A stretch of DNA of 64,000 nucleotides from Nocardioidaceae bacterium (GTDB lineage: Bacteria; Actinomycetota; Actinomycetes; Propionibacteriales; Nocardioidaceae): positions 1-64,000 of the forward strand of contig JAURVT010000001.1 of the NCBI GenBank assembly GCA_030655315.1, written 5' to 3'. A program made the position numbers and the translations under genes. A model generated the notes under the pieces. That model was not told the origin of the DNA, did not search any database, and was given only the letters and a program-made list of their open reading frames with translations. Below, in pieces: positions 48,988 to 57,609 of this stretch (its first letter is position 1; each line of letters begins with the position of its first letter).

Positions 48988-50435
48988 GCGTCCGGGAGCG
49001 GACCGCCGCGCTCCCGCTGCGCGTCCGGCTCGTCGCGATCCTGGTGCTCTCGGTGATCGTGGGCCTGGCGGTCACCGCGGTCGTGGCCAACGTGGTGCTC
49101 GAGCGCTCGCTCGTGTCGCGGGTCGACGACCAGCTCGGCGAGCAGTCCCGACGCTTCGGCGACCAGCGCTTCAGCACGCCTCCCATGGGCGATCCGGGCG
49201 GCGACGGGGACCGCGACCGTCCGCAGCTGCCGAGCCCGCTGTTCGTCCAGTACGTCGACGCCGCCGGCCAGGTGGTCGTCCGGCGCTCGGACGACCGCCG
49301 CAGCGACCGTCAGCTGCCCGACCTCGGGACGCTCGACGCCGACCGGGTGGAGGCGCTCGGCACCGATCCGTTCACGGTCGGCTCGACGGGGGGCGGCACG
49401 CAGTGGCGCGTCGTCGTCCGTCCCCTCGACAACGGCGACAGCGTCGTCACCGCGCTCGACCTCGACGACGTCGACGAGACGGTCTCGCGCCTCGCACTGA
49501 TCGAGACGGGCGTGGCCGGGCTCGTCGCGGTGCTGCTCGGCGGTGCCGGGTACCTGGTGGTCCGCTCGAGCCTGCGACCGCTCGTCGAGGTGGAGCACAC
49601 CGCCGAGGCGATCGCCGCGGGCGACCTGTCGGCGCGCGTCCCCGACCTCGACCCCCGGACCGAGGTGGGTGGGCTGTCGGTGGCGATCAACCAGATGCTC
49701 GTGCGGATCGAGGACGCCGTCCGCTCCCGCGAGGAGGCGGCCGACTCCGCGCGCGACTCCGAGCAGCGGATGCGTCGCTTCGTCGCCGACGCGAGCCACG
49801 AGCTGCGCACGCCCCTGACGTCCATCCGCGGGTTCGCCGACCTCTACGCCCAGGGCGGCTCGCCCGACCGGGACACCACCGACCGGTTCATGGGGCGCAT
49901 CCAGTCCGAGTCCGCGCGGATGGGTCTGCTCGTCGAGGACCTGCTCGTGCTCGCCCGGATGGACCAGGACCGCCCGCTCGACCTCGGCCCCGTCGACCTC
50001 GTGCCGCTCGCCGAGGAGGTCGTGCAGGACGCGCGCCTCACCGAGCCCGACCGGCCTGTGGTGCGCGTCGCCGGCAGCAGCCGCGTCGTCGTGACCGGCG
50101 ACGCCGACCGCCTGCGCCAGGTCCTCACCAACCTGGTGCGCAACGCACTCGTGCACACCCCGCCCGGCACGCCCGTCAGCGTGTCGGTGCAGGTCGATGA
50201 CGGCGAGGGCGTGCTCGTCGTGCGCGACAAGGGCCCCGGCATGTCGGCCGAGGACGCCGCGAAGGTGTTCGAGCGCTTCTACCGCGCCGAGCGGTCCCGC
50301 TCCCGCGTCGTCGGCGGCAGCGGCCTCGGCCTGTCGATCGTGTCGGCGCTCGTCGACGCCCACGGCGGCAGCGTCGACCTGCGGACCGCCCCCGGTGAGG
50401 GCGCCACCTTCACCGTCCGCCTCCCCCTCGCCTAG
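48984..50435 (+). CDS. Sensor histidine kinase
   Basis: A 483-residue membrane kinase. Helix 1 (about 15-38) and helix 2 (about 172-194) bracket an extracellular sensor domain of 130 residues that is rich in charged residues. HAMP (195-250), the HisKA domain with His272 (DASHELRTPL) and an HATPase domain (N-box NLVRNALVHTP, DKGPGM, GGSGLGLSIV) follow. It pairs with the response regulator upstream. The signal is unknown. The next genes on the same strand are glycosyltransferases. Confidence 0.93.
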   Translation: MSVRERTAALPLRVRLVAILVLSVIVGLAVTAVVANVVLERSLVSRVDDQLGEQSRRFGDQRFSTPPMGDPGGDGDRDRPQLPSPLFVQYVDAAGQVVVRRSDDRRSDRQLPDLGTLDADRVEALGTDPFTVGSTGGGTQWRVVVRPLDNGDSVVTALDLDDVDETVSRLALIETGVAGLVAVLLGGAGYLVVRSSLRPLVEVEHTAEAIAAGDLSARVPDLDPRTEVGGLSVAINQMLVRIEDAVRSREEAADSARDSEQRMRRFVADASHELRTPLTSIRGFADLYAQGGSPDRDTTDRFMGRIQSESARMGLLVEDLLVLARMDQDRPLDLGPVDLVPLAEEVVQDARLTEPDRPVVRVAGSSRVVVTGDADRLRQVLTNLVRNALVHTPPGTPVSVSVQVDDGEGVLVVRDKGPGMSAEDAAKVFERFYRAERSRSRVVGGSGLGLSIVSALVDAHGGSVDLRTAPGEGATFTVRLPLA

Positions 50436-50440
50436 CTCGA

Positions 50441-50528
50441 TCCGTCACTTCCGCCGGTCCCGTCCGTCACTTCGGCCGGACAGGACCAGCAGAACCGCCG
50501 GACCGCACCAGCCGAACCGCCGGATCGC
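50441..50528. repeat. Four 22-bp tandem units with CCGCCGG core
   Basis: Units start at 50441, 50463, 50485 and 50507. Each has CCGCCGG (CGGCCGG in unit 2) at positions 11-17. Units 1 and 2 share TCCGTCACTT, and units 3 and 4 are nearly identical (ACCAGC.GAACCGCCGGA). The 22-base period is about two helical turns, as expected for protein binding on one face. A further pair GTGTGGAC (50533, 50547) follows. It lies in the 181-base gap before the glycosyltransferase genes. Confidence 0.75.
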
Positions 50529-50616
50529 GGGGGTGTGGACGCTCGGGTGTGGACTCTCAGGCGGACCACAGGGTAAGTGGGGGTGACGCGCAGGTGGCGG
50601 CGTCAGTGTTCGGGAC

Positions 50617-51882
50617 ATGGAAGCCACCACAGTCGTCCCGGGCCTGGACCGGACGCCCCTCCCGCCCCCGTCGCGCCAGCTCCAGACCCTGCCCGGGCGT
50701 CGGTCCGACGACCGGCCGAGCCGGGTCGAGATCCTGGTGCCGGTCAAGAACGAGGAGTCCGGGCTGGCCTCGAGCGTCCGCAGGCTGCGGACCTACCTCG
50801 ACGTGTCGTACCCGTTCAGCGCGGACGTGTGCATCGTCGACAACGGCAGCACCGACAGCACCTGGGACGTCGCCCAGGAGCTGGCCGACGAGCTGGACGG
50901 GGTCCGCGCCGTCCGGCTGGAGCGGCCGGGCCGCGGCAACGCGCTCAAGACCGTCTGGTCGTGCAGCGACGCCGAGGTGCTCGCCTACATGGACGTCGAC
51001 CTGTCCACCGACCTCGACGCGCTGCTGCCGCTGACCGCGCCCCTGCTGTCGCGCCACAGCGACGTGGCCATCGGCACCCGCCTCGCGCCGGGCTCGCGGG
51101 TCGTCCGCGGCAGCTACCGCGAGGTGCTGTCCCGGGGCTACAACCTGCTGCTCCGCACGGCGCTCGGCGTCCGCTTCAGCGACGCGCAGTGCGGCTTCAA
51201 GGCCGTCCGTGCCGACGTCGCCGCCCGGCTCCTCCCGCTGGTCAAGGACGGCAGCTGGTTCTTCGACACCGAGCTGCTCGTCCTCGCCGAGCGCGCCGGC
51301 CTGCGCATCCACGAGGTGCCGGTCGACTGGGTGGACGACCCCGACTCGCGGGTCGACGTGCGGAAGACGGTGCTCGAGGACCTCAGGGGCGTCGTCCGCG
51401 TGCGTCGCGACGCCGCCCACGGCCGGCTCGGCCTGGAGGCGCTCGGCGACGAGTTCGCGCGGCGCACGCTGGGGCCGACGCAGGCGCCGCTGCCCGTCCG
51501 CCTGGCCCGGTTCGCCGCGGTGGGGGTGCTCAGCACCGTGGCCTACGCCGCGCTCTTCCTGCTGCTCCGGACCGTGCTGGGCGCGCAGGCGGCCAACCTC
51601 GCGTCGCTGCTGATCACCGCGGTCGCCAACACCGCGCTGAACCGTCGCTTCACCTTCGGCGTCAGCGGTCGCGTCGGCCGCACCACCCACCACCTCAAGG
51701 GCCTGGTGACGTTCGGCGTCGGCTGGGGCCTGACGGCCGGCACGCTCGCGCTCCTGCACGCGAGCGCGGCCACGCCGTCCACCACCGTCGAGATCGTCGC
51801 GCTCACCGCGGCCAACCTCGCCGCCACCGTCGTCAAGTTCGGGCTCTTCCACGCCTGGGTCTTCACGGGGGACCAGAAGTGA
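50617..51882 (+). CDS. GT2 glycosyltransferase fused to a GtrA membrane domain
   Basis: A 421-residue fusion. The N-terminal GT2 domain (about 38-265) has the nucleotide-sugar fold EILVPVKNEE, DNGSTDSTW and the metal motif DVDLSTDLDALL, plus GFKAVR. This is dolichol-phosphate-mannose-synthase-like. The C-terminal GtrA domain (about 285-415) has four helices and ends NLAATVVKFGLFHAWVF. Such enzymes load a sugar on polyprenyl phosphate, and GtrA helps flip or present it. It is coupled by GTGA to the next glycosyltransferase, which would use the lipid-linked sugar outside. Confidence 0.92.
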   Translation: MEATTVVPGLDRTPLPPPSRQLQTLPGRRSDDRPSRVEILVPVKNEESGLASSVRRLRTYLDVSYPFSADVCIVDNGSTDSTWDVAQELADELDGVRAVRLERPGRGNALKTVWSCSDAEVLAYMDVDLSTDLDALLPLTAPLLSRHSDVAIGTRLAPGSRVVRGSYREVLSRGYNLLLRTALGVRFSDAQCGFKAVRADVAARLLPLVKDGSWFFDTELLVLAERAGLRIHEVPVDWVDDPDSRVDVRKTVLEDLRGVVRVRRDAAHGRLGLEALGDEFARRTLGPTQAPLPVRLARFAAVGVLSTVAYAALFLLLRTVLGAQAANLASLLITAVANTALNRRFTFGVSGRVGRTTHHLKGLVTFGVGWGLTAGTLALLHASAATPSTTVEIVALTAANLAATVVKFGLFHAWVFTGDQK

Positions 51883-53801
51883 CCACCACCCTCGCCCGCC
51901 CCGCGGACGCGTCCGCCGGGTCCGTCGCCGACGCCTCGGTGCAGCGCACCACCCGGTCACCACGACGCAGCCGCGGCGAGCGCGTCGCCTTCTGGTCGCT
52001 GGTCGCCGGGACCGCGCTGCTCTACCTCTGGGACCTCACGGTCAACGGCTACTCCAACGAGTTCTACGCCGCCGCCGTCCAGGCCGGGTCGCAGAGCTGG
52101 AAGGCCTGGTTCTTCGGGTCGCTGGACGCGTCCAACGCGATCACCGTCGACAAGACGCCCGGCGCGCTGTGGCTGATGGGCCTGTCGGCCCGGGTCCTCG
52201 GGTTCAGCAGCTTCTCGATGCTGCTGCCCCAGGTGCTGCTCGGCATCGGCTCGGTGGTCGCGCTGTACGGGTCCGTGCGCCGCTGGTTCGGACCAGTGGC
52301 CGGCTTCGTCGCCGGGCTGGTGCTCGCGCTGACCCCGGTCGCCGCGCTGATGTTCCGCTTCAACAACCCCGACGCGCTGCTGGTGATGCTGTCCGTCGTG
52401 GCGGCCTACGCGGTGACGCGGGCGATCGAGTCGCCGCGTCGCGCGCTGCGCTGGATGGTCCTCGCCGGAGCGCTGGTCGGGTTCGCCTTCCTGGCCAAGA
52501 TGCTGCAGGCCTTCCTCGTGCTCCCCGGGTTCGTCCTGGCCTACGCCCTCGCGGCACGCGTCGGCCTCGGCCGGCGCGTCGTGCACCTGCTCGCGGCGTT
52601 CGCGGCGATGGTCGTCGCCGCGGGCTGGTGGATCCTGGCCGTCGAGCTGTGGCCGTCCGCGTCGCGCCCCTACATCGGCGGGTCGCAGTCCGACAGCATC
52701 CTCGAGCTCACCCTCGGCTACAACGGCCTGGGGCGCCTCAACGGCGACGAGACGGGCTCGGTCGGCGGTGGCGGTGGCGCCAGCGGCGGGCAGTGGGGCG
52801 ACCCCGGGCTGTTCCGGCTGGTCGGGTCCGAGATGGGCTCGCAGATCGGGTGGCTCCTGCCCACGGCGCTCCTCGCCCTCGGCGTGCTCGTGGCCCTGTC
52901 CGGACGCGCCCCACGCACCGACCGCAGGCGCGCGTTCGCGCTCCTCTGGGGCGGCTGGCTGCTCGTCACGGGCCTGACGTTCAGCTTCATGCAGGGGATC
53001 ATCCACAGCTACTACACGGTGGCCCTCGCCCCCGCCATCGGTGCGCTCGTCGGTGCCGGCGCGGTGGAGCTCTGGCGCCGCCGGGACGACCTCGTGGCCC
53101 GTGCGGCCAGGGCCGGGGGAGCCGTGCTGACCGCCGGCATGGCCTTCTCGCTCGTGAGCGTCTCGGGCGCGCACGCCTGGATCGGCTGGGTCGCGCTGGT
53201 GGCGGGGCTCCTCGCCGCCGCGCTGCTCCTCGTCGGGCCCGACCTCGCGCACGGCTGGGCCCGTCCGACGGCCGTGGCCGCCGCCGCGCTCGTCGCGGTC
53301 GCGGCGCTCCTCGGCCCGGCCACCTCCGCGGTGGCGACGGTCGCGAGCGCCAACACCGGCACCCTCCCGTCGGCGAGCGCCTGGGCGGCGGCGTCGTCCA
53401 CCCGGGGCGGACCCGGGGGAGGCGGCGGGATGGGCGGCTTCCTCGGCGGCAACGGCACCAGCGGGGTGACCGACGAGATGGTGTCGCTGCTCCAGGAGGG
53501 CGACTACACCTGGGCGGCCGCGGCCGTCACGGCCAACGCCGCGGCACCGCTCCAGCTCGCCTCGGGCGAGCCGGTGATGGCCGTCGGCGGCTTCAACGGC
53601 ACCGATCCCTCGCCCACGCTCGCCGAGTTCCAGGCGCTCGTCGCCGACGGGCAGATCCACTACTTCGTCGCCGGCGACTCCGGTCGCGGCGGCGGCATGG
53701 GCGGACAGGCCGACAGCGCGATCGCCACCTGGGTGGAGCAGACCTTCACCGCCGCGACGGTCGGCAGCTCGACCGTCTACGACCTCACCAGCCCGTCATG
53801 A
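51879..53801 (+). CDS. GT39-type (ArnT/PMT-like) membrane glycosyltransferase
   Basis: A 640-residue polytopic enzyme with about 11-12 helices. The first loop has NEFYAAAVQAGSQSWKAWFFGSLDASNAITVDKTP, where an acidic residue would be catalytic. It probably transfers a sugar from polyprenyl phosphate to a protein or wall polymer outside the cell. Odd points are glycine-rich insertions (GGGGGASGG at about 290; GGPGGGGGMGGFLGGNG at about 510) and an extracellular C-terminal domain of about 120 residues after the last helix. The GTG start overlaps the preceding stop. Confidence 0.88.
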   Translation: MTTTLARPADASAGSVADASVQRTTRSPRRSRGERVAFWSLVAGTALLYLWDLTVNGYSNEFYAAAVQAGSQSWKAWFFGSLDASNAITVDKTPGALWLMGLSARVLGFSSFSMLLPQVLLGIGSVVALYGSVRRWFGPVAGFVAGLVLALTPVAALMFRFNNPDALLVMLSVVAAYAVTRAIESPRRALRWMVLAGALVGFAFLAKMLQAFLVLPGFVLAYALAARVGLGRRVVHLLAAFAAMVVAAGWWILAVELWPSASRPYIGGSQSDSILELTLGYNGLGRLNGDETGSVGGGGGASGGQWGDPGLFRLVGSEMGSQIGWLLPTALLALGVLVALSGRAPRTDRRRAFALLWGGWLLVTGLTFSFMQGIIHSYYTVALAPAIGALVGAGAVELWRRRDDLVARAARAGGAVLTAGMAFSLVSVSGAHAWIGWVALVAGLLAAALLLVGPDLAHGWARPTAVAAAALVAVAALLGPATSAVATVASANTGTLPSASAWAAASSTRGGPGGGGGMGGFLGGNGTSGVTDEMVSLLQEGDYTWAAAAVTANAAAPLQLASGEPVMAVGGFNGTDPSPTLAEFQALVADGQIHYFVAGDSGRGGGMGGQADSAIATWVEQTFTAATVGSSTVYDLTSPS

Positions 53802-53854
53802 CCGATCCGAGCAGCACCCACCCGAGCAGCACCCACCCGAGACAGGAGAACGAG

Positions 53855-54256
53855 ATGGACCGGACCCGAGAGGTCGAGCGCCCCGTGGACCACGCACCCG
53901 AGGGGCAGGCCCCGCCGGTGGTCGACTGGCCCACCGAGCCCGCGGCCGCGCACCCCGCGCCGCCGCCCCGCCAGACGGGTGCCCCCGCGGGCTGGGCGGC
54001 CCTGGGACGCAAGCCGGTGGCGATCGCCCTCGCCGGCGCCGTCCTCGCCGCCACCACGTTCCTCGGCGGCTTCGCCGTGGGACGCACCACCGGCGGCGAC
54101 GGCGCGGCCACCCAGCAGGGCGGCTTCGGCGGAAGCGGTTTCGGCGGCCCGCAGCAGGGTGGGCCGGGCAACCAGCAGGGCCAGGGCACCGTGCCGAACC
54201 AGCAGGGCCAGGGCGCCGTCCCGAACCAGCAGCAGGGCGGCACCACGACCAGCTGA
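53855..54256 (+). CDS. Small Gly/Gln/Asn-rich single-pass membrane protein
   Basis: A 133-residue protein with a proline-rich cytoplasmic head (about 45 residues), one helix (PVAIALAGAVLAATTFLGGFAVG, about 53-75) and an exported tail rich in Gly, Gln and Asn with repeats of NQQGQG. No domain is recognised. It is the last gene of the glycosyltransferase operon, and its tail resembles the glycine-rich insertions of the preceding enzyme. It may be an acceptor or accessory of that enzyme. The start is ATG 53855 (AGGAG 8 bases upstream); an in-frame ATG at 53798 overlapping the previous stop is the alternative. Confidence 0.75.
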   Translation: MDRTREVERPVDHAPEGQAPPVVDWPTEPAAAHPAPPPRQTGAPAGWAALGRKPVAIALAGAVLAATTFLGGFAVGRTTGGDGAATQQGGFGGSGFGGPQQGGPGNQQGQGTVPNQQGQGAVPNQQQGGTTTS

Positions 54257-54263
54257 CCCGACC

Positions 54264-54300
54264 GACCACGCGGCGCCGGCCCCCTCGGCGTCGCGTGGTC
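54264..54300 (+). terminator. Hairpin terminator of the glycosyltransferase operon
   Basis: GACCACGCG (54264-54272) pairs with CGCGTGGTC (54292-54300), with further GC pairing inside. Short GTGGTCTC-like repeats continue to about 54345. No gene was seen in 54257-54456. Confidence 0.65.
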
Positions 54301-54456
54301 TCGTGGTCGCTTGGTCTCCAGGTTGCGTGGTCTCCGGGTCGCGGGGCCGAGCCCGTCCGCCCCGCTCGCCTCCCCTGCCACATTTCTCCTCCGTTTGGAG
54401 GACAGACACGCCGATGTCACGCAGGATGATCCCGACCAGCGTGGATCGAAGGGCGA

Positions 54457-55620
54457 ATGATGACACAGGCACGACGCATCTCGGCGGTCCTCACGATCGG
54501 CGTGTCGCTCTTCGGCCTGATGTCGACCCTCGGGGCCTCCGGCGCGTCCGCCGTCACGGCGCCGACGCCCGTCCCGACCGTGGCCAAGGGCCTGCGGGCC
54601 CCGGTGGCCCAGCCGGCGGCGCTCGACGCGGCCGCGACCTACCAGCCGCAGGTGTCCTGCTCCCCGGTCGCGCTCCCGGGCACGAAGAAGCTCCGTGACC
54701 TCGCGCTGCGCACCTACGGGGTGGGCCGCGACGGTGGGACCACCCGCGCGTGCTCGATCGGCGGGCTCTCCGAGCACAAGGAGGGGCGCAGCTGGGACTA
54801 CATGCTGAACGTCAAGAACCCCACCGAGAAGAAGACCGCGGGGCAGTTCATCGACTTCCTGACGGCGGGCGGCGGCCTGCAGGCGCGCCGGCTCGGCGTC
54901 ATGTACGTCATCTACAACAAGAAGATCTGGTCGTCCTACCGGACCGGGTGGCGCGACTACCGCGGCGCCCAGGACCACACCGACCACGTCCACGTCTCGC
55001 TGAGCTGGGCCGGTGCCCGCGGCCTCACCTCGTTCTGGACCGGACGGGTGGGCGCCGTCGACTTCGGGCCGTGTGCCGCCTTCACCGGCCAGCCCGCGGC
55101 CGTGCGCTCCAGCGCCCGCAGGACCCCGTGTCCCACGACGGCGGCCCGGGTGAAGTCCACCTCCCTCCCCACGACCTACGTCGGGGCCTCGGGCACCCTC
55201 GTCCGGACGGCACAGAAGGCCGTCGGGACCCCGGTGACCGGCCGGTTCGACACCCGGACCTGGACCGCGCTGAAGAAGTACCAGAGCGCCAACGACGTCC
55301 CCAAGACCGGCGTGCTCGACGCGGCCACCTGGGCGTCCCTGGTCCCCGCGCGCGTCACCTACGACGCCGCGAAGGGCATGACCGCCGCCGGCGCCGCGGC
55401 CTACGGTCGCCAGCACTACGGAGCGACGCGCCTCGCCCCGGCGTCCGCCGGCAAGGCCGTGCTGCTGCTTCAGGTCGCCCTCGGCATGCCGGTCCGGCAG
55501 CGCACCGGCTACTACGGGGCCAGGACCAAGGCCGCCGTCGCGGCGGTGCAGTCCGCCCGCGGGCTGCGCCGGACCGGGACGGCCGACCGGTCCCTGTGGA
55601 CGGTGTTGACGCCGCGGTGA
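54457..55620 (+). CDS. Secreted peptidoglycan-binding protein with peptidase-like domain
   Basis: A 387-residue exported protein. The signal peptide is about residues 1-32 (cut near ASA). A domain at about 65-205 with SEHKEGRSWDYML and DHTDHVHVSLSW resembles LAS-type (VanY/M15-like) metallo-peptidases and their ARB_07466-like relatives; the His/Asp set may bind zinc. Two peptidoglycan-binding-1 units follow (about 245-295 and 325-385; GTLVRTAQKAVGTPVTGRFDTRTW, LLLQVALGMPVRQRTGYYGARTKAAV). It is likely a wall-bound hydrolase or a receptor-like wall protein. It begins ATG-ATG. Confidence 0.85.
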   Translation: MMTQARRISAVLTIGVSLFGLMSTLGASGASAVTAPTPVPTVAKGLRAPVAQPAALDAAATYQPQVSCSPVALPGTKKLRDLALRTYGVGRDGGTTRACSIGGLSEHKEGRSWDYMLNVKNPTEKKTAGQFIDFLTAGGGLQARRLGVMYVIYNKKIWSSYRTGWRDYRGAQDHTDHVHVSLSWAGARGLTSFWTGRVGAVDFGPCAAFTGQPAAVRSSARRTPCPTTAARVKSTSLPTTYVGASGTLVRTAQKAVGTPVTGRFDTRTWTALKKYQSANDVPKTGVLDAATWASLVPARVTYDAAKGMTAAGAAAYGRQHYGATRLAPASAGKAVLLLQVALGMPVRQRTGYYGARTKAAVAAVQSARGLRRTGTADRSLWTVLTPR

Positions 55621-55769
55621 CGCGGCTGCAACGCGCGGGTCACGGCATGGTGATCTCGGGCCACGGGACGTCTCGTCCGGTCCGTCCGCGGGTGGGTGTT
55701 CATGGCCCGTTCGGGCCATCGTGTCCAGATTGCGGGCTTCTCGGCCCCTGACGTGCCTAGGTTCCTCCC

Positions 55770-55931
55770 ATGTCCGTCACCCACCACACCGCCGTCCCCG
55801 GCCCCGCGGAGCGACGCGGATCGGTCGGACCTCGGGACGGTGCCGGGCTCGCCGGCTTCCTCCTCGCCCTCACCGCGAGCCTGTCGGTGTGGGTCGCCGT
55901 CATCGCGCTGGTGCTGCACGTCCTGCTCTGA
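55770..55931 (+). CDS. 53-residue single-helix membrane peptide
   Basis: A short frame, MSVTHHTAVPGPAERRGSVG followed by one strong helix (LAGFLLALTASLSVWVAVIALVLHVLL), ends 18 bases before the convergent hydrolase stop. TAGGTTCC with a C-rich stretch precedes the ATG. Codon third positions are almost all G or C. No family is recognised. Expression is not proven, but a helix at the extreme C-terminus suggests a tail-anchored or small membrane protein. Confidence 0.55.
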   Translation: MSVTHHTAVPGPAERRGSVGPRDGAGLAGFLLALTASLSVWVAVIALVLHVLL

Positions 55932-55949
55932 GTCGTCGCGACCGAGGCG

Positions 55950-56816
55950 TCAGAGCACCTGCTCGAGCGAGCGGACGCACAGCTCCCAGTCCGGTGACGA
56001 CGGGTCGATCAGCGTGAAGTGGTCGCCCGCCGCCGCGACGAGGGCCGCGTCGTCTCCGGCGCCGGTCGCCGCCGCGACGAAGCGCTCGCTCTGGTCGAAC
56101 GGGACGTTGCCGTCGGCCGGTGCGTGCACGCAGCGGACGGGCACGCCGAGCGGGAGCCAGGCCGACGGGTCGGCCACGGCGTAGCGATCGGGCACGTCCG
56201 CGGGACCGCCGCCGAGCAGGTCGGTCACGGCCGTGCCGCCGACCCCCTCCTCCGCGGCCCGGGCCAGCTCGACCACGCCCGCCTGCGACACCACCCCGGT
56301 CACCGTCACCGTCGGCGACGCCCCGGGTGAACCGGGCGACAGCCGGGGCCTGGCGGCGGCCCATGCGGCGAGCTGACCGCCGGCCGAGTGCCCGACGACC
56401 GCGACGCTCGTCAGGTCGAGCGCCGCGCCGTCGTCGTCGCGCAGGTCCGCGAGGTGGTCGATCCCCGCGGCGACGTCCTCGAGCGTGGCGGGCCACCCGC
56501 CGCCGCCACCGACGCGCCGGTACTCCAGGTTCCATGCGACCCAGCCGCGCGCGGCGAGGTCGCGCGCGAGCGGCTCGCCGAGGTCGGCGCCGAACTGCGA
56601 CCGCCAGAAGCCGCCGTGCAGCACCACCACCGTCCCGGCACGCGGCGTCCCGGTGGGCAGGTGGAGCCAGCCGACCTGCGACTCGTCGTCCCCGTACGCC
56701 TCGCGTCGACCGCCGTCGGACTGCTGCACGTCACCCTCGCCGTCTCGGGAGCACCCGACCAGCGGTGCCAGCGCCGCGGCGCCGATCCCGCCCACGAGCG
56801 CGCGTCTGCTGATCAC
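55950..56816 (-). CDS. Tat-type lipoprotein alpha/beta hydrolase
   Basis: A 288-residue exported alpha/beta hydrolase. The start VVISRRALVGGIGAAALAPLVGC combines a twin-arginine-like SRR with a lipobox (LVGC), so it is probably Tat-exported and lipidated. The nucleophile elbow GHSAGG, oxyanion region LHGGFWR, acid near APADGN and His in GDHFTLI complete the triad. The family is close to kynurenine-formamidase/BD-FAE-type esterases; the substrate is unknown. The GTG start lies four bases after the VanY stop, so they form one unit. Confidence 0.85.
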   Translation of the reverse strand: MISRRALVGGIGAAALAPLVGCSRDGEGDVQQSDGGRREAYGDDESQVGWLHLPTGTPRAGTVVVLHGGFWRSQFGADLGEPLARDLAARGWVAWNLEYRRVGGGGGWPATLEDVAAGIDHLADLRDDDGAALDLTSVAVVGHSAGGQLAAWAAARPRLSPGSPGASPTVTVTGVVSQAGVVELARAAEEGVGGTAVTDLLGGGPADVPDRYAVADPSAWLPLGVPVRCVHAPADGNVPFDQSERFVAAATGAGDDAALVAAAGDHFTLIDPSSPDWELCVRSLEQVL

Positions 56817-56820
56817 GACC

Positions 56821-57609
56821 TCAGTCTCGCGGGCTCGTCCACGGCTCGCTCGGGTACCCGGTGTCGAAGTGCATGTAGTCGGCCACGTCGATGTTCTGCC
56901 AGATCCAGCCCTCACGCTCGAACAGGCGCCACACGAGGCCGCCCCGGAGCACCTTGCCCTTGCCGGGCGTGCGGTCGGCGTGCTTCGCGATCGGGGACCA
57001 GCACTCGCAGCGGGGGTCCATCCAGGGGTTCTCGCGGGGGTTGATGTCGATCGCGCGCCCGTTGGCGTGCGGCGACGCCATGGGCGGCGCGTTGATCTGG
57101 TCCGGCCGGCGGCAGTTGTAGACCGCGGTGTTGTCGGCCGCCAGGCTCGCGTCGCTGTCGCCGTCGTAGGCCTCGACGGACTGCATCCGACGGATCGGGA
57201 ACCGCTCCTCGAACAACCGGGTGAAGATCCGGGACAGGCTCGGGGCCACGTCGCGGTTCACCACCAGGACGCCGCGCTGCACCTCGCCGTCCCAGTCCCA
57301 GTAGTTCAGCTCGAGCCGCCGGAGCTGGGCACGGGTGGCCGGGCAGCCCTCGCGCCACATGCCGAGCTCGCGCATCGTCCGCCACTGGTCGCGGGGGAGC
57401 GGCGAGGTGACCGGGTCGGCGCTGGTCGGCACCGGGGGTGTCGTCGGCGCGGGCGTCGTGGGCGCGGGCGTCGTCGGCGTCGGGGGCGGTGCCGACGACG
57501 TGGCCGCGGTGGGCGCGCCCGTCGCGTCGTCGCCCGAGCCGCCGCTCGGTCCCGAGCACGCGGTCAGGAGCAGCAGGGTCGCCGTCACGATCAGCAGGGG
57601 CGGTCGCAT
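56821..57609 (-). CDS. D-alanyl-D-alanine carboxypeptidase-like lipoprotein (M15)
   Basis: A 262-residue lipoprotein with lipobox LLTACSG and a Thr/Pro-rich linker (about 25-70). The M15 zinc peptidase domain has SPHANGRAIDINPRENP (His and Asp ligands) and YMHFD. These trim the D-Ala from peptidoglycan stems outside the membrane. The ATG at 57609 is chosen because it begins the signal peptide MRPPLLIVTATLLLL; an upstream in-frame ATG adds 23 unlikely residues. It is followed at once by the hydrolase gene. Confidence 0.88.
   Translation of the reverse strand: MRPPLLIVTATLLLLTACSGPSGGSGDDATGAPTAATSSAPPPTPTTPAPTTPAPTTPPVPTSADPVTSPLPRDQWRTMRELGMWREGCPATRAQLRRLELNYWDWDGEVQRGVLVVNRDVAPSLSRIFTRLFEERFPIRRMQSVEAYDGDSDASLAADNTAVYNCRRPDQINAPPMASPHANGRAIDINPRENPWMDPRCECWSPIAKHADRTPGKGKVLRGGLVWRLFEREGWIWQNIDVADYMHFDTGYPSEPWTSPRD

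Noticed and set aside
54295-54345. Repeated GTGGTCTC-like words after the glycosyltransferase operon
   Set aside because: Irregular spacing and no spacers or conserved length; not a CRISPR array or a clear tandem repeat.
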